From Actinopolyspora lacussalsi subsp. righensis (GTDB lineage Bacteria > Actinomycetota > Actinomycetes > Mycobacteriales > Pseudonocardiaceae): DNA of 64,000 nt. Location of the stretch: positions 186,001 through 250,000 of the forward strand of contig NZ_FPAT01000004.1 of NCBI RefSeq assembly GCF_900116555.1. The letters are read 5' to 3'. Both the position numbers and the translations under genes were made by a program. This document shows, piece after piece, positions 42,428 to 51,791 of the stretch (its first letter is position 1; every line of letters starts with the position of its first letter). Under the pieces are notes generated by a model that did no database searches, was not told the DNA's origin, and saw only the letters and a list, made by a program, of their open reading frames with translations.

Positions 42428-44215
42428 CTACCCCCGGAGGTCAGTGGTCACGTTCCGGCGGAATTCGGCTGCGGGTACCGGGTGGCCGAAGAGCCAGCCC
42501 TGGTAGGCGTCGATACCGAGGTGAGTCAACAGGTCGCGTTGGACTCGGGTTTCGACGCCTTCGGCGATGCAGTGGTGCCCGGTGGCTCGGCACAGGTCCA
42601 CGATGGCGCGGATGATGGCCACGCTGGTGTCGTCGGCATCGGTGGTGGGCAGAAAAGTGCGGTCGAGTTTGATGATCTGCGCCGGCATTTCCCGCAGGCG
42701 AGCCAGTGAGGAGTAGCCGGTTCCGAAGTCGTCGATGGCGAAGGCCACACCGCGCTCGGCCAGGCGGCCCATCGTGTGCCGCTGGAGCAGCGGCAGTTCC
42801 AGTAGTGCGGTTTCGGTGAGTTCGAGAATGACCCGGTGGGGATCGATGCCGGAGTCCGTGACGAGCGTCGACAGGGTTTCGAGCTGGCCGGGTTCGTTGG
42901 TGGGCGGTCCGGACAGGTTGACGGCGATGTCGATCTCGGGCCAGGTGGCTGCCTCGGCCAGCGCGGTGCGCAGGACCCAGCGATCGAGTTCGGCGAGCAG
43001 ATCGCCCTGTTCGGCCAGGGGGAGTATCACGTCGGGAGCCAGCACGCCCCGCTGCGGGTGCGGCCACCGCAGGAGCGCTTCGGCACCGGTGGTCCGGCCC
43101 TGGGCGTCGACGAGGGGTTGGTAGTGCAGCGCGAGCCCGTCGTTGGCCAGCGCGGCGCGGAGTTGGTCCTCGAGATCGAGCTGACCGGTGCTGGTGTTGT
43201 CGGGGGTGGTGTCGGCGATGGCGACGCGGCCGGTTCCGCGTCGCTTGGCGTCGAACATCGCGGCATCGGCGAAGCGGACGAGGTCGCCGAAGGTGGCCGC
43301 GTTGCCGTTGATGGCGGCGGCACCGACAGAGCCCGAGATTCGCACGAGGCGCCCTCCGAGAGGGAGGCTGGCCCGCAGGATTCCGGACACACGGGCGGCG
43401 AACGTCTCCAGCCCCCCGTGCACCGCCACGTCGGGACAGGTGACCAGGAACTCGTCGCCGGAGAAGCGGCCCACCCGACAGTCGTGCGGCAACGCGTCGG
43501 CCAACATCCGGGCCACGGTGATCAGCAGTTCGTCGCCGATGACGTGACCCCACGAGTCGTTGACGCGTTTGAAGTTGTCGATGTCGCAGAACAGCACGGC
43601 GAAGCCTGTCGGAGGCCCCTCGGCGAGGTGAGTGGCCAGCAGGGCGTGCAGCCCCTGGCGATTGGGCAGTCCGGTCAGCTCGTCGTGGTTGGCCCGGTGG
43701 TGCAGTTGTTCGATGCGCTGCTGCTGCGAGGTGACGTCCTGGGCCACCTTCAGCCACAGGCGAGTGCCGTCGTGCTGGGCCGAGGCAGCGGTGTGGATCT
43801 GGCAGTACACGGTGTGCCCGTCGGCGTGGGTCAACGCCCGGAGCTCCCCGTGGGGCAGGAGTTCCCCGTGGTGCAGGTTCGCCGGTGTCGCCGTCGGTCC
43901 GGAACCGATGCGGCCCAGCAACGAGGAATCGCTCGTGCCGAACAGTTCCGCACGGTCACGGCCGATCAGCCTCCCGGCCGCGTCGTTGGCATCCAGCACT
44001 CGGCCGGACTCGCCGACGATGAACAGGGCCACCGGCACGAGGTCGAACAACCCCGGTATCAGCCGCGATGACGGCGGCCGTCCCGCCACTCGGATGGCGT
44101 CGTCGAGCGCGTCCAGATGGCTTATCACACTGTCGTGGTGCCCGTCCGGGTCGCTCAGCCGCTCCCGCAAGCTGACCAACGCGTCCCGCCGCAGGAAATG
44201 AGCCGAATCAACCAT
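42428..44215 (-). CDS. PAS-GGDEF-EAL cyclic-di-GMP protein
   Basis: 595 residues. Residues about 55-165 form a PAS domain (VPVALFIVGESGRVLDANDA), about 170-335 a GGDEF domain whose signature is SGDEF (VGRFSGDEFLVTC), and about 345-590 an EAL domain with intact EALLRW plus DDFGTGYSSLARL and AEGVET. The change of the first glycine in GGDEF may weaken cyclase activity, whereas the EAL set looks competent, so a net phosphodiesterase is possible. It transcribes leftwards from a 700-bp gap. Confidence 0.92.
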   Translation of the reverse strand: MVDSAHFLRRDALVSLRERLSDPDGHHDSVISHLDALDDAIRVAGRPPSSRLIPGLFDLVPVALFIVGESGRVLDANDAAGRLIGRDRAELFGTSDSSLLGRIGSGPTATPANLHHGELLPHGELRALTHADGHTVYCQIHTAASAQHDGTRLWLKVAQDVTSQQQRIEQLHHRANHDELTGLPNRQGLHALLATHLAEGPPTGFAVLFCDIDNFKRVNDSWGHVIGDELLITVARMLADALPHDCRVGRFSGDEFLVTCPDVAVHGGLETFAARVSGILRASLPLGGRLVRISGSVGAAAINGNAATFGDLVRFADAAMFDAKRRGTGRVAIADTTPDNTSTGQLDLEDQLRAALANDGLALHYQPLVDAQGRTTGAEALLRWPHPQRGVLAPDVILPLAEQGDLLAELDRWVLRTALAEAATWPEIDIAVNLSGPPTNEPGQLETLSTLVTDSGIDPHRVILELTETALLELPLLQRHTMGRLAERGVAFAIDDFGTGYSSLARLREMPAQIIKLDRTFLPTTDADDTSVAIIRAIVDLCRATGHHCIAEGVETRVQRDLLTHLGIDAYQGWLFGHPVPAAEFRRNVTTDLRG

Positions 44216-44470
44216 CAGTCCCCCCAGCGGCAGGACCGAGCCATTTCCGTGCGGACGGTGTGAGTATCGGGATCGTCACGGCCGAGCGCGATGGAAGACA
44301 CCTTCGCTGAGCGGTCGAGCAAGACAAGTCGAGCCACAGGAATTCTCATTCGTCGAAGCGGGCTCGTGGCCAGGATCACTCGTGGCCAGGATCAGTAAAT
44401 CGTGCCAGCTTTTGCTCAACCAGCTGACTTCATTTTAGCAGAGGAACGGCCCGACCGGTTCCACCACACG

Positions 44471-44488
44471 GTGTACAGCTGTATACAC
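44471..44488. promoter_or_regulatory. GTGTACAGCTGTATACAC palindrome
   Basis: An 18-bp imperfect palindrome, with TATACAC on the right close to a GTGTA left arm. It stands 6 bp before the first ATG at 44494 and has the look of a repressor operator. Confidence 0.5.
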
Positions 44489-44493
44489 TCGTA

Positions 44494-44757
44494 ATGATGA
44501 GAGGGGGTAGCATCGTCGGATCGTCGACGGGCTCTCGGATACCTCGGGGCGTGGTCCCTGCGACCACGTATGAATTGTTCGCCCGTCACGGCCGGCTGAT
44601 TGCGGGTACCGACGAGAGCGTCAACACGTGCGGGTCGGCGGGGAAGAGACGTTGTCGCTCTCCCGGCCGGAGATCACGTTGGGGCGGCCCGCCCGATGAA
44701 GGGACCCTCATCGTCGTGCGAGGTCGACACCGCCGCGGCACGACCGAGTTCCGGTGA
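44494..44757 (+). CDS. doubtful small ORF
   Basis: 87 codons from ATG 44494, just after the palindrome. It includes the protein-like TYELFARHGRLIAGTDESVN but ends in Arg/Gly-rich sequence. No family recognised; it may be a leaderless transcript or spurious. Confidence 0.25.
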   Translation: MMRGGSIVGSSTGSRIPRGVVPATTYELFARHGRLIAGTDESVNTCGSAGKRRCRSPGRRSRWGGPPDEGTLIVVRGRHRRGTTEFR

Positions 44758-44930
44758 CTGATCTCATCGCCCGGCATCGCGGCGGCCACGACCCGGACCG
44801 CCAAGACGAGGAGGAGTGTGCCCTAACCCGCGTGACACTTGCCGCGACCAGACGGATCGGCCGACTCCGGGTGAGGACAGCACGACGAACCGGGCGGTGT
44901 GTGCCTCGGAAATCAGTCAAGGTGGTAGTG

Positions 44931-45641
44931 ATGAGCGAGACGAGCGACGGGGACAACGGCCTCGTGGTCGAGCTGTCGCGGGCCGCGCGGCGGTTGCAGC
45001 GGCCGGACTCGGAGACCGAGGCATTACAATTGATCGTGACCGGGGCCGTGGACACGGTGCCGGGCGCCGAGCAGGCGGGTGTGTCGTTGTTGCATCGCGA
45101 TGGCGGGATCACCTCGGCGGCGACCAGCGATGCCACCGTCGACGAGGTGGATCAGCTACAGGCCGACTATCAGGAAGGTCCCTGTGTGACCGCGCTGCGG
45201 GAGCAGCACACGGTCATGGTCGACGATCTGACCGCCGAGACGGACCGCTGGCCCCGCTTCGCACCCGACGCGGCCGCACTACGAGTGGCCAGCATGCTGT
45301 CGTTTCACCTGTTCACCCGCGACGACACCGTGGGCGCGTTGAATCTGTATTCCGGGATCCCGCGCGGTTTCGGGACGGAATCGCAGCTGTTGGGTGGGCT
45401 GTTCGCAGCGCACGCCGCCGCCGCCCTGGGCGGGGCCCGCCACGTGGCTCAGCTGCACCGGGCGCTGGCCACCCGCGACGTGATCGGACAGGCCAAGGGC
45501 ATCCTCATGGAGCGTTTCGAGCTGGATGCCGATACGGCGTTTCAGCTGCTGGCCCGCAGCGCCCAGGACGCCAACATGAAACTCGTGGCGGTGGCACGGT
45601 GGTTGACCCGAGCCGAGACGCCGGACGAACGGGACACGTGA
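44931..45641 (+). CDS. GAF-ANTAR regulator 1
   Basis: 236 residues; AAGGTGG precedes ATG 44931. Residues about 25-155 are a GAF sensor (GAEQAGVSLLHRDGG, YQEGPCVTALREQHTVMVDD), and the C-terminus is an ANTAR RNA-binding domain (RDVIGQAKGILMERFELDAD). ANTAR proteins act as antiterminators by binding paired hexaloop RNA hairpins. The signal is unknown. Confidence 0.92.
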   Translation: MSETSDGDNGLVVELSRAARRLQRPDSETEALQLIVTGAVDTVPGAEQAGVSLLHRDGGITSAATSDATVDEVDQLQADYQEGPCVTALREQHTVMVDDLTAETDRWPRFAPDAAALRVASMLSFHLFTRDDTVGALNLYSGIPRGFGTESQLLGGLFAAHAAAALGGARHVAQLHRALATRDVIGQAKGILMERFELDADTAFQLLARSAQDANMKLVAVARWLTRAETPDERDT

Positions 45642-45798
45642 GGGTTTTCCGCCGGCGTGGCTGGGCACACCCCTGGTGGGCGGGTCGTTCTCGTGGGCCG
45701 GGCTACGATGACCCCGCGGGCCGTGCCGGTGCACCGTCCAGCGGGCGGTACGGCCACCGCACAGTACATCGAGACCGCCCCCGCGGTGGGAGATGATG

Positions 45799-46548
45799 AT
45801 GAGTCAGGACCGGCGAACCGTGCTGTTGTCCCGGCTGGAAAGCAGTCTCGACGCCGCCGAGGAGACGGCGTCGCGGATGAGTGTGCTGTGTGCGTTGGCA
45901 GTCGAACACTTGGCCGTGTCCGGGGCCGGAGCCACGGTGTTGGCCTCGCTGGCCGACGGTGACGGACAGGATCCGAGTCGCGGGTTGGTGCACGCCACCA
46001 ACGAAATCAGCACCGGTCTGGAGGACCTGCAGCTGACCGTCGGCGAAGGACCGTGCTTGGACGCCTTCGCAACCGGCGGACCGGTACTCGTAGCCGACCT
46101 GGCGGAGAACCGTACCCGGTGGCCCGGTTTCACACCCGGCGCGCTGTCCTTGGGCGCGGCCGCGGTGTTCTCGTTCCCGCTGCACATCGGCGCCGCCCGA
46201 CTCGGCTCACTGGACTTGTACCACGACCGTCCCGGCAGGATGTCGGACATCCAGATCTCGGACGCGTTGATCCTGGCCGACCTGGCCACCCACGCCGTCG
46301 TCACCGAACTCGAAGGTCACGCCAGCGGCGACGCCGGTTGGTTGGCGGACCCACACGCCGAGATACACCAGGCCACCGGCATGATCCAGGCCCAGCTGAA
46401 CACCACCACCGAGAACGCGCTGCTGCGGCTCCGCGCCCACGCCTACACCTATTCCCTGCCCCTGCTCGACGTGGCCCGCCGGGTCACCGAAAGACAACTG
46501 CGCTTCACCGACGAGCCCGATGACGATCAGCAGGACACACCCGCCTGA
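45799..46548 (+). CDS. GAF-ANTAR regulator 2
   Basis: 249 residues from ATG 45799 (two earlier in-frame ATGs sit too close to GGGAG). GAF domain (GEGPCLDAFATGGPVLVADL, RWPGFTPGA) and an ANTAR-like end (IHQATGMIQAQLNTTTENAL) with fewer conserved residues than its neighbours. Second of three consecutive paralogues. Confidence 0.85.
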   Translation: MSQDRRTVLLSRLESSLDAAEETASRMSVLCALAVEHLAVSGAGATVLASLADGDGQDPSRGLVHATNEISTGLEDLQLTVGEGPCLDAFATGGPVLVADLAENRTRWPGFTPGALSLGAAAVFSFPLHIGAARLGSLDLYHDRPGRMSDIQISDALILADLATHAVVTELEGHASGDAGWLADPHAEIHQATGMIQAQLNTTTENALLRLRAHAYTYSLPLLDVARRVTERQLRFTDEPDDDQQDTPA

Positions 46549-46592
46549 GTCGACACGACGGATTCGACACCGAGAAGGAAACGAGATCAGCG

Positions 46593-47351
46593 ATGACTAC
46601 CCGGCGCGAACAACGGCTGGCCCAGACCTTCGTGGCGCTGTCGGACACACTGGTCGACGACTTCGACGTGCTCGACTTCCTGACCCTGCTGGCCGAACGA
46701 GCCACCGCACTGCTCGAAGTCACCGCCGCCGGAGTGATCCTGTCCGACCAACGCGGTGGCTGGCATCCCACCGCCGCGTCCAGCGAGGACGCCCACCTGT
46801 TGCAGCTGCTGGCCACCCAGACCCACGAAGGACCCTGCCAGGACAGCATCACCACCGCGGCTCCGGTCACCAGCTACGATCTCAGCGCCGAGCACGCCCG
46901 CTGGCCCACCTTCAGCGGGGCGGCCGTGGCCGCCGGATTCCGGACCGCCGCCGCCGTACCGATGCGGCTTCGCCGTCAGACCATCGGTGCCCTCACGCTG
47001 CTGGACACCACACCCACCGCTGTGGACACCGACAGCATTCAACTGGGACAGGCCCTGGCCGACCAGGCAACCGTCGGCATCCTGCACCATCGCGCCCTGC
47101 GCCGTGAGGAAACGCTGACGGAACAGTTGCAGGCCACCCTGCATCACCGCGTCGTCATCGAGCAGGCCAAGGGCGTCCTCGCCGAAGCCGGGGACCTGAC
47201 CATGCACCAGGCGTTCCAGCTGCTGCGTGAGCACTCCCGCGTCCACGGCCACCACCTCACCGATCTCGCCCACAGCCTCACCACCCGCACCACCCGGCCC
47301 AGCGAGCTGCTCGACTCCCAGCCGCATCCCAGCACCGACCCCCACGAGTGA
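46593..47351 (+). CDS. GAF-ANTAR regulator 3
   Basis: 252 residues. GAF domain (EGPCQDSITTAAPVTSYDLS, RWPTFSGAAVAAGF) and ANTAR domain (HHRVVIEQAKGVLAEAGD, MHQAFQLLREHSR). Starts 44 bp after the previous gene, so the last two, at least, form an operon. Confidence 0.92.
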   Translation: MTTRREQRLAQTFVALSDTLVDDFDVLDFLTLLAERATALLEVTAAGVILSDQRGGWHPTAASSEDAHLLQLLATQTHEGPCQDSITTAAPVTSYDLSAEHARWPTFSGAAVAAGFRTAAAVPMRLRRQTIGALTLLDTTPTAVDTDSIQLGQALADQATVGILHHRALRREETLTEQLQATLHHRVVIEQAKGVLAEAGDLTMHQAFQLLREHSRVHGHHLTDLAHSLTTRTTRPSELLDSQPHPSTDPHE

Positions 47352-47359
47352 CGGCGCGG

Positions 47360-48460
47360 CTAGCCGAAGAAGACGGTCCGCCGCTGTGCCAGCAACCGGT
47401 AGATCGTCTCCTGGATCGTCTCCCGCACCTGGTCACTCAGGTTGAAAACGACCATGGGGTCCTCGGCCGCCTCCGGACCGTGCTCGGCGGTGTCGATCGG
47501 TTCGCCGAACTCGATGTACCACTTGGACGGCAACGGCACGGTACCCAGCGGCCCCAGGTGCGGGAAGAACGGCGTGACCGGGAAGTACGGCAGCCCCAAC
47601 AGCCTGGCCAGCGGACGGATGTCGCCGATCTTGGGATATATCTCCTCCGCGCCGACGATGGAGCACGGCACGATCGGCACGCCGCTGCGCATCGCGGCCG
47701 AGACGAACCCTCCCCGGCCGAACCGCTGCAGTTTGTACCGGTCGCGGAAGGGCTTGCCGATCCCCTTGAATCCCTCCGGCCAGACGCCGACGATCTCACC
47801 ACCGCGCAGCAGCCGTTCCGCGTCCGGATTGCACGCCAGGGTCTGCCCCGTCTTCCGTGCCAGCGCACCGACCAGCGGCGTCCCGAAGACGACGTCGGCC
47901 CCGAGCATCCGCAGTTGTCTCCCGGTGGGGTGGTGGTCGTGCAGCGCCACCGTGGTCATCAGCGCGTCCCACGGCAGTGTCCCGGAGTGGTTCGCCACCA
48001 CCAGGGCACCGGAATCACGCGGCACGTTGTGCAGCCCGACCGCCTCGACCCGGAACCAGTTGTCGTAGACGGTGCGCAACAGCGGCAGGAAGAACCGCTC
48101 GGTCAGTTCGCGGTCGAAGCCGAACTCGTCCACCCGGTACTGCCCGAGCAACCGCCTGCGGGCGAAGGCCGTCAGGTCGGCGAGGGTCTCGTGCCAATCC
48201 GGACCGCCACCCGTCCCCTCTCCCGCGTCCTCGCCACCGCCATCACCGTGGTCACCGTCACCGTCGTCGCGGGCACCGTCGTCCCCGGCAGTGGATTCCC
48301 CGGCAGCGGACTCCCCCGCAGCGGGACGTTCCCGAGCCGAGCCCGGTGTTCCGGACATCGCGGACCGACCGCCCCCGGCCGATCGACCCGGGGAGTCCGA
48401 CTCGGCCCGGCCGACCCCGTCATCCTCCGGGTGCAGCGGAATGACTCGTGCGTCCGCCAT
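47360..48460 (-). CDS. glycerolipid acyltransferase family protein
   Basis: 366 residues. The first ~85 are an acidic Gly/Asp-rich tail. The acyltransferase core has the HX4D block as VVANHSGTLPWDALMTTV, PEGFKGIGKPF and IVPCSIVGAEEIYP, as in lysophospholipid/diacylglycerol acyltransferases. A membrane-associated role in lipid synthesis is expected. Rv0502 is the mycobacterial counterpart by position. Its stop is 9 bp from the GAF-ANTAR stop, so the two are convergent with no room for a separate terminator. Confidence 0.88.
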   Translation of the reverse strand: MADARVIPLHPEDDGVGRAESDSPGRSAGGGRSAMSGTPGSARERPAAGESAAGESTAGDDGARDDGDGDHGDGGGEDAGEGTGGGPDWHETLADLTAFARRRLLGQYRVDEFGFDRELTERFFLPLLRTVYDNWFRVEAVGLHNVPRDSGALVVANHSGTLPWDALMTTVALHDHHPTGRQLRMLGADVVFGTPLVGALARKTGQTLACNPDAERLLRGGEIVGVWPEGFKGIGKPFRDRYKLQRFGRGGFVSAAMRSGVPIVPCSIVGAEEIYPKIGDIRPLARLLGLPYFPVTPFFPHLGPLGTVPLPSKWYIEFGEPIDTAEHGPEAAEDPMVVFNLSDQVRETIQETIYRLLAQRRTVFFG

Positions 48461-48469
48461 CGCTTCTCC

Positions 48470-49504
48470 TCAACGTAGCCGGGTGATCGTCCTGTTGATT
48501 TCCCGCTCGGCGCTCTCGACCGTTTCGGGATCGATCACCGGACGCAGCTCACGCCCGTGCACGAAATCGTCGAACGCCTGCCGCGTGGTCCATCTCGGAG
48601 CGAAACCGAACCGGTCACGCAGTTTCGCGGTGTCCACCACACGTCCGAAGTTCAGAAACCTCATCTGCTCGGCGGACAGCGAAGCCAGATTGGCTCCCCG
48701 GAAGAATCCGGCCAACGGTGAAACCATCGTTCCCGGGATGGGAACGGGAATCCGTCCCGCGCGACGAATGGCCTGCCCCAGCATGAGCACCCCGTCGGCC
48801 CCGACGTTGAAGACGCCGGGGAGATCCTCCAGCGCCGCGCGGCGCAGCACCGCCAGCGCGTCCTCCGGGTGCAGCAGCTGCAGGCGCGCGTCGTGGCCGA
48901 ACACCGTCGGCACGAGGGGAAGCGAGAAGTACCTGGTGAGCACGGAGTCGATGCGCGGCCCGATCAGATCGGTGAAGCGAAGCAGTGTCACGTCGACGTC
49001 TGGACGACGTCTGCCGAAGCCACGCACGTACCCCTCGACCTCGACGGCGTCCTTCGCGTAGCCGGAGGAGGGCAGGTCCTTGGGCGCCATCTCCTCGTCG
49101 AAGACCGCCGGATCCCGGGAGCTGGCACCGTAGACGGCGCTGGTGGACTTGACCACCAGCTTGCGGACGTGCGGGGACTCCTGACACGCGGCCAGCAGTC
49201 GCATCGTGCCGAGAACGTTCATCTCCTTCATCGCGGCACGGGCCACGGGCATCTCGTCGGTGTTCGACGAGGCGTGCACCACGGTGTCGACCGCCGCCTC
49301 CGAGATGATCCTGGCTATCAGCGGGTTCCGGATGTCGGCCCGGACGAACTCCGCACGACCCATGCGGCGGGAGAGTTCGCGGCGCGGGTGTTCGCTGTCC
49401 ACACCGAGCACCCGCCCCACCGCGGGATTCTCGGCCAGCCTGCCCGCCAGGTGGGCACCGACGAAACGGCTGACTCCCGTGACGAGCACGACGTTCGGGA
49501 CCAT
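48470..49504 (-). CDS. NAD-dependent epimerase/dehydratase family protein
   Basis: 344 residues from ATG 49504, 9 bp upstream of the acyltransferase start. An extended SDR with NAD motif VLVTGVSRFVGAHLAG. The usual YxxxK is not clear: the region reads SGYAKDAVEVEGY, so the lysine position is atypical. Position between proC and an acyltransferase equals that of galE2 (Rv0501). Substrate unassigned. Confidence 0.85.
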   Translation of the reverse strand: MVPNVVLVTGVSRFVGAHLAGRLAENPAVGRVLGVDSEHPRRELSRRMGRAEFVRADIRNPLIARIISEAAVDTVVHASSNTDEMPVARAAMKEMNVLGTMRLLAACQESPHVRKLVVKSTSAVYGASSRDPAVFDEEMAPKDLPSSGYAKDAVEVEGYVRGFGRRRPDVDVTLLRFTDLIGPRIDSVLTRYFSLPLVPTVFGHDARLQLLHPEDALAVLRRAALEDLPGVFNVGADGVLMLGQAIRRAGRIPVPIPGTMVSPLAGFFRGANLASLSAEQMRFLNFGRVVDTAKLRDRFGFAPRWTTRQAFDDFVHGRELRPVIDPETVESAEREINRTITRLR

Positions 49505-49825
49505 GGGGCCTCCTGACCGCGGCCGCGGTGTCGAACCACCTCGGCGAGGTGATCGCGGCACACCTCGGAGCACACCGTGAGACTGCCGAGCACACGAGAA
49601 CCGGGGCGACCGGTGCCTCGGAACATCGCGGAACACCGGCTCCCGGTGACGATCGTAACCGCGATCACGTCACCACCGCGTGTCAGTGCCGTTACGACAC
49701 GCGATGGACGAGCGAAAACGGGATCACGACGGAGCCGCGCGTTCCGACGAGGGGTTCCGCTTCTCGCCCCCGTCCCGCGCCCCGCGCCCCGCGCACCGTC
49801 GCGGGACGGCGGGACGGCGGGCGGG
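49505..49825. other. gap between epimerase gene and proC
   Basis: 321 bp without a supported gene. In mycobacteria the small genes Rv0500A (BldC-like) and Rv0500B lie here; neither is visible in this gap, and the BldC homologue is at 17575 instead. Confidence 0.5.
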
Positions 49826-50656
49826 TCAGGCTCCGTCCGAGTCGGTCTCCTGCCGGTGCTTGGCACCGAGCTCCACCGAGCGGGAGTGGGCCGCCTCGAC
49901 GGCGTCGATCAACGCCGCCCGGACACCGTGCTTCTCCAGCTCGCGGACACCGGAGATGGTGGTACCCGCGGGCGAGGTCACCCCTTCCCGCATGATCACG
50001 GGATGCCCCTCCCCCTCGCGCAGCATCGTGGCCGAGCCGACGGCGGACTGCACTACCAGCTCGGCCGCCACCGAGCGGGGCAGCCCGAGCAGTATCCCGG
50101 CGTCGATCATGGCCTCGACCAGGTAGAAGAAATAGGCGGGCCCGGAACCGGACAGCGCGGTGACCGCGTCCTGCTGGTCCTCCGGAATCCGCACGACCCG
50201 GCCGACGCTGCCGAGCATCCCCTCCACGAGGTCCAGGTGCGATTCGGTGGCGTGGGTTCCCCCCGAGACGGCGCTCATGGCCTCACCGACGAGCATCGGC
50301 GTGTTCGGCATCACCCGCACCACGGGAGTGCCGGAGGTGAACCGGCGCTCGAACATCGAGGTCGGCAGCCCCGCGCAGAGGGTTACCACCAGCTTGTCCG
50401 GGGTGACGAGCTCGCCCACCTCGTCCAACAGCGGCTCGATGTCCTGCGGTTTGACCGAGACGACCAGCACGTCGGCCTGCCGCGCCGCGGTCGGCGGGTC
50501 GGTCGCCCGCACGCCGTATCGCTTGGTCAGTTCCTCGGCACGCTGCTGGTACCGCTCCGTGAACAACAGGTTCTCCGGGGAGTATCCCGCGTTGAGCAGA
50601 CCGGAGAGTAACGACTCCCCGATCTTTCCCGCCCCGAGTACGGCGATCGTCGACAT
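49826..50656 (-). CDS. proC: pyrroline-5-carboxylate reductase
   Basis: 276 residues, standard. N-terminal Rossmann motif IAVLGAGKIGESLLSGLL, the helix VSVKPQDIEPLLDEV, VRVMPNTPMLVGEAMSAV, and the C-terminal signature ALSGSGPAYFFYLVEAM with TSPAGTTISGVRELE. It catalyses the last step of proline synthesis. Confidence 0.96.
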   Translation of the reverse strand: MSTIAVLGAGKIGESLLSGLLNAGYSPENLLFTERYQQRAEELTKRYGVRATDPPTAARQADVLVVSVKPQDIEPLLDEVGELVTPDKLVVTLCAGLPTSMFERRFTSGTPVVRVMPNTPMLVGEAMSAVSGGTHATESHLDLVEGMLGSVGRVVRIPEDQQDAVTALSGSGPAYFFYLVEAMIDAGILLGLPRSVAAELVVQSAVGSATMLREGEGHPVIMREGVTSPAGTTISGVRELEKHGVRAALIDAVEAAHSRSVELGAKHRQETDSDGA

Positions 50657-50756
50657 GCGGTCAGGGTGCCAGAGCAGGCGATTCGATCAGCTCCCGCCCC
50701 GGTGACGTCGAAGTTCTCCCACATCCTGAACGTCTCGGGGCGGCGGACGGTGTGGT

Positions 50757-51611
50757 TCACAGCTGGAAGTCGGGAGTGTCCCGCAGCGGCTCCAGGTGGA
50801 GTCTGGCGAACAGCAGCGCCTCTGCGAGCTGCGCGGCGCGCTGGTCCACGGTTTTGGCCTTCCTGGTGTTGACCTCGATGATGACGGTCCCGGTGTATCC
50901 CCCCGACCCCAGCGCGGTGCAGATCTCGGCGCAGGGCTGACTGCCGTGCCCCGGCAGCAGGTGCTCGTCACTGGGAGTTCCGGTTCCGTCGGTGAGGTGG
51001 ACGTGCGCGAGCCGTTCCCCCATGCGGCGCATCAGCTCCAGGGGGTCGGTCTGGGCCGCGGCGGCGTGCGAGACGTCCAGGGTGTAGTTGCGGAACCCGA
51101 CCTCGGTCGGATCGGGCGAGGGGCGGAACGCCGACAGCCCGGAGGCCCGGGTGCCGCGCAGCCTGTCCCAGCTGTTCGGCGGGCGGATGGGAAACATGTT
51201 CTCCACGGCTATCCGGATGCCGCTGGCCTCCTCCAGGTCCGCGACGAGCTCGTCGAAGTTCTCGGCGTACCTGCGCTGCCAGCGGAACGGGGGATGCACG
51301 ACGACCGTGGTGGCACCGAGGTCACTGGCGGCGACCACCGCCCTGCGCAACCGTTCCTCCGGCTCCGGCGACCACACCCGCTGGGTGATCAGCAGGCAGG
51401 GCGCGTGCACCGCCAGCACCGGAACGCCGTGCTGCTCGGCCAGTCGCCGAAGCGCCGAGACGTCCTGGCTCGTCGCGTCGGCCCATACCATCACCTCGAC
51501 CCCGTCGTAGCCCAGATCGGCGGCCATCTCGAAAGCGGCACGGACCGGCTGTGGCCAGACGGACGCGCTGGAGAGACCGACTGGAACGGCGGGCCGGTGT
51601 GGTTCGGACAT
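50757..51611 (-). CDS. sugar phosphate isomerase/epimerase-like TIM barrel
   Basis: 284 residues (ATG 51611; GTG 51614 also possible). An AP-endonuclease-2/xylose-isomerase-like TIM barrel: DLGYDGVEVMVWADATSQD, VLAVHAPCLL, TTVVVHPPFRWQRRYAENF, IAVENMFP, LAHVHLTDGTGTPSDEHLLP and VIIEVNTRKA. The metal ligands Glu and His are present. Counterpart of Rv0498. Confidence 0.9.
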   Translation of the reverse strand: MSEPHRPAVPVGLSSASVWPQPVRAAFEMAADLGYDGVEVMVWADATSQDVSALRRLAEQHGVPVLAVHAPCLLITQRVWSPEPEERLRRAVVAASDLGATTVVVHPPFRWQRRYAENFDELVADLEEASGIRIAVENMFPIRPPNSWDRLRGTRASGLSAFRPSPDPTEVGFRNYTLDVSHAAAAQTDPLELMRRMGERLAHVHLTDGTGTPSDEHLLPGHGSQPCAEICTALGSGGYTGTVIIEVNTRKAKTVDQRAAQLAEALLFARLHLEPLRDTPDFQL

Positions 51612-51791
51612 CACTGGAACCGTTTCACTGGTCGTGTCCCCGTCAGGGCTGGGTGCTGACGCGGACTGGTGTACGCGGCGTCACCACGGTAGCCGGGAAC
51701 GCGTCGTGGCAGCGGCCAGTCCGGAGCCGGAGCCGTCGGGCTCCGTGGCTCCCCGACGACCCCGGCCCGGCGAGTCACGTTTCGGGGCCGG

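Larger units (their letters stand above)
44216..44930. other. regulatory gap before GAF-ANTAR genes
   Basis: A 715-bp stretch with an AT-rich portion near 44400-44440 (promoter of the leftward GGDEF-EAL gene), the palindrome at 44471, and a weak ORF at 44494. No other gene is supported. Confidence 0.4.

Noticed and set aside
42836-44071. Rightward 411-codon frame within the GGDEF-EAL gene
   Set aside because: Antisense shadow; no ribosome site and no family signature.
49505-49825. Search for a tiny bTHX/AURKAIP1-like gene (Rv0500B counterpart)
   Set aside because: No Lys/Arg-rich tiny frame with a ribosome site is visible on either strand in the gap.
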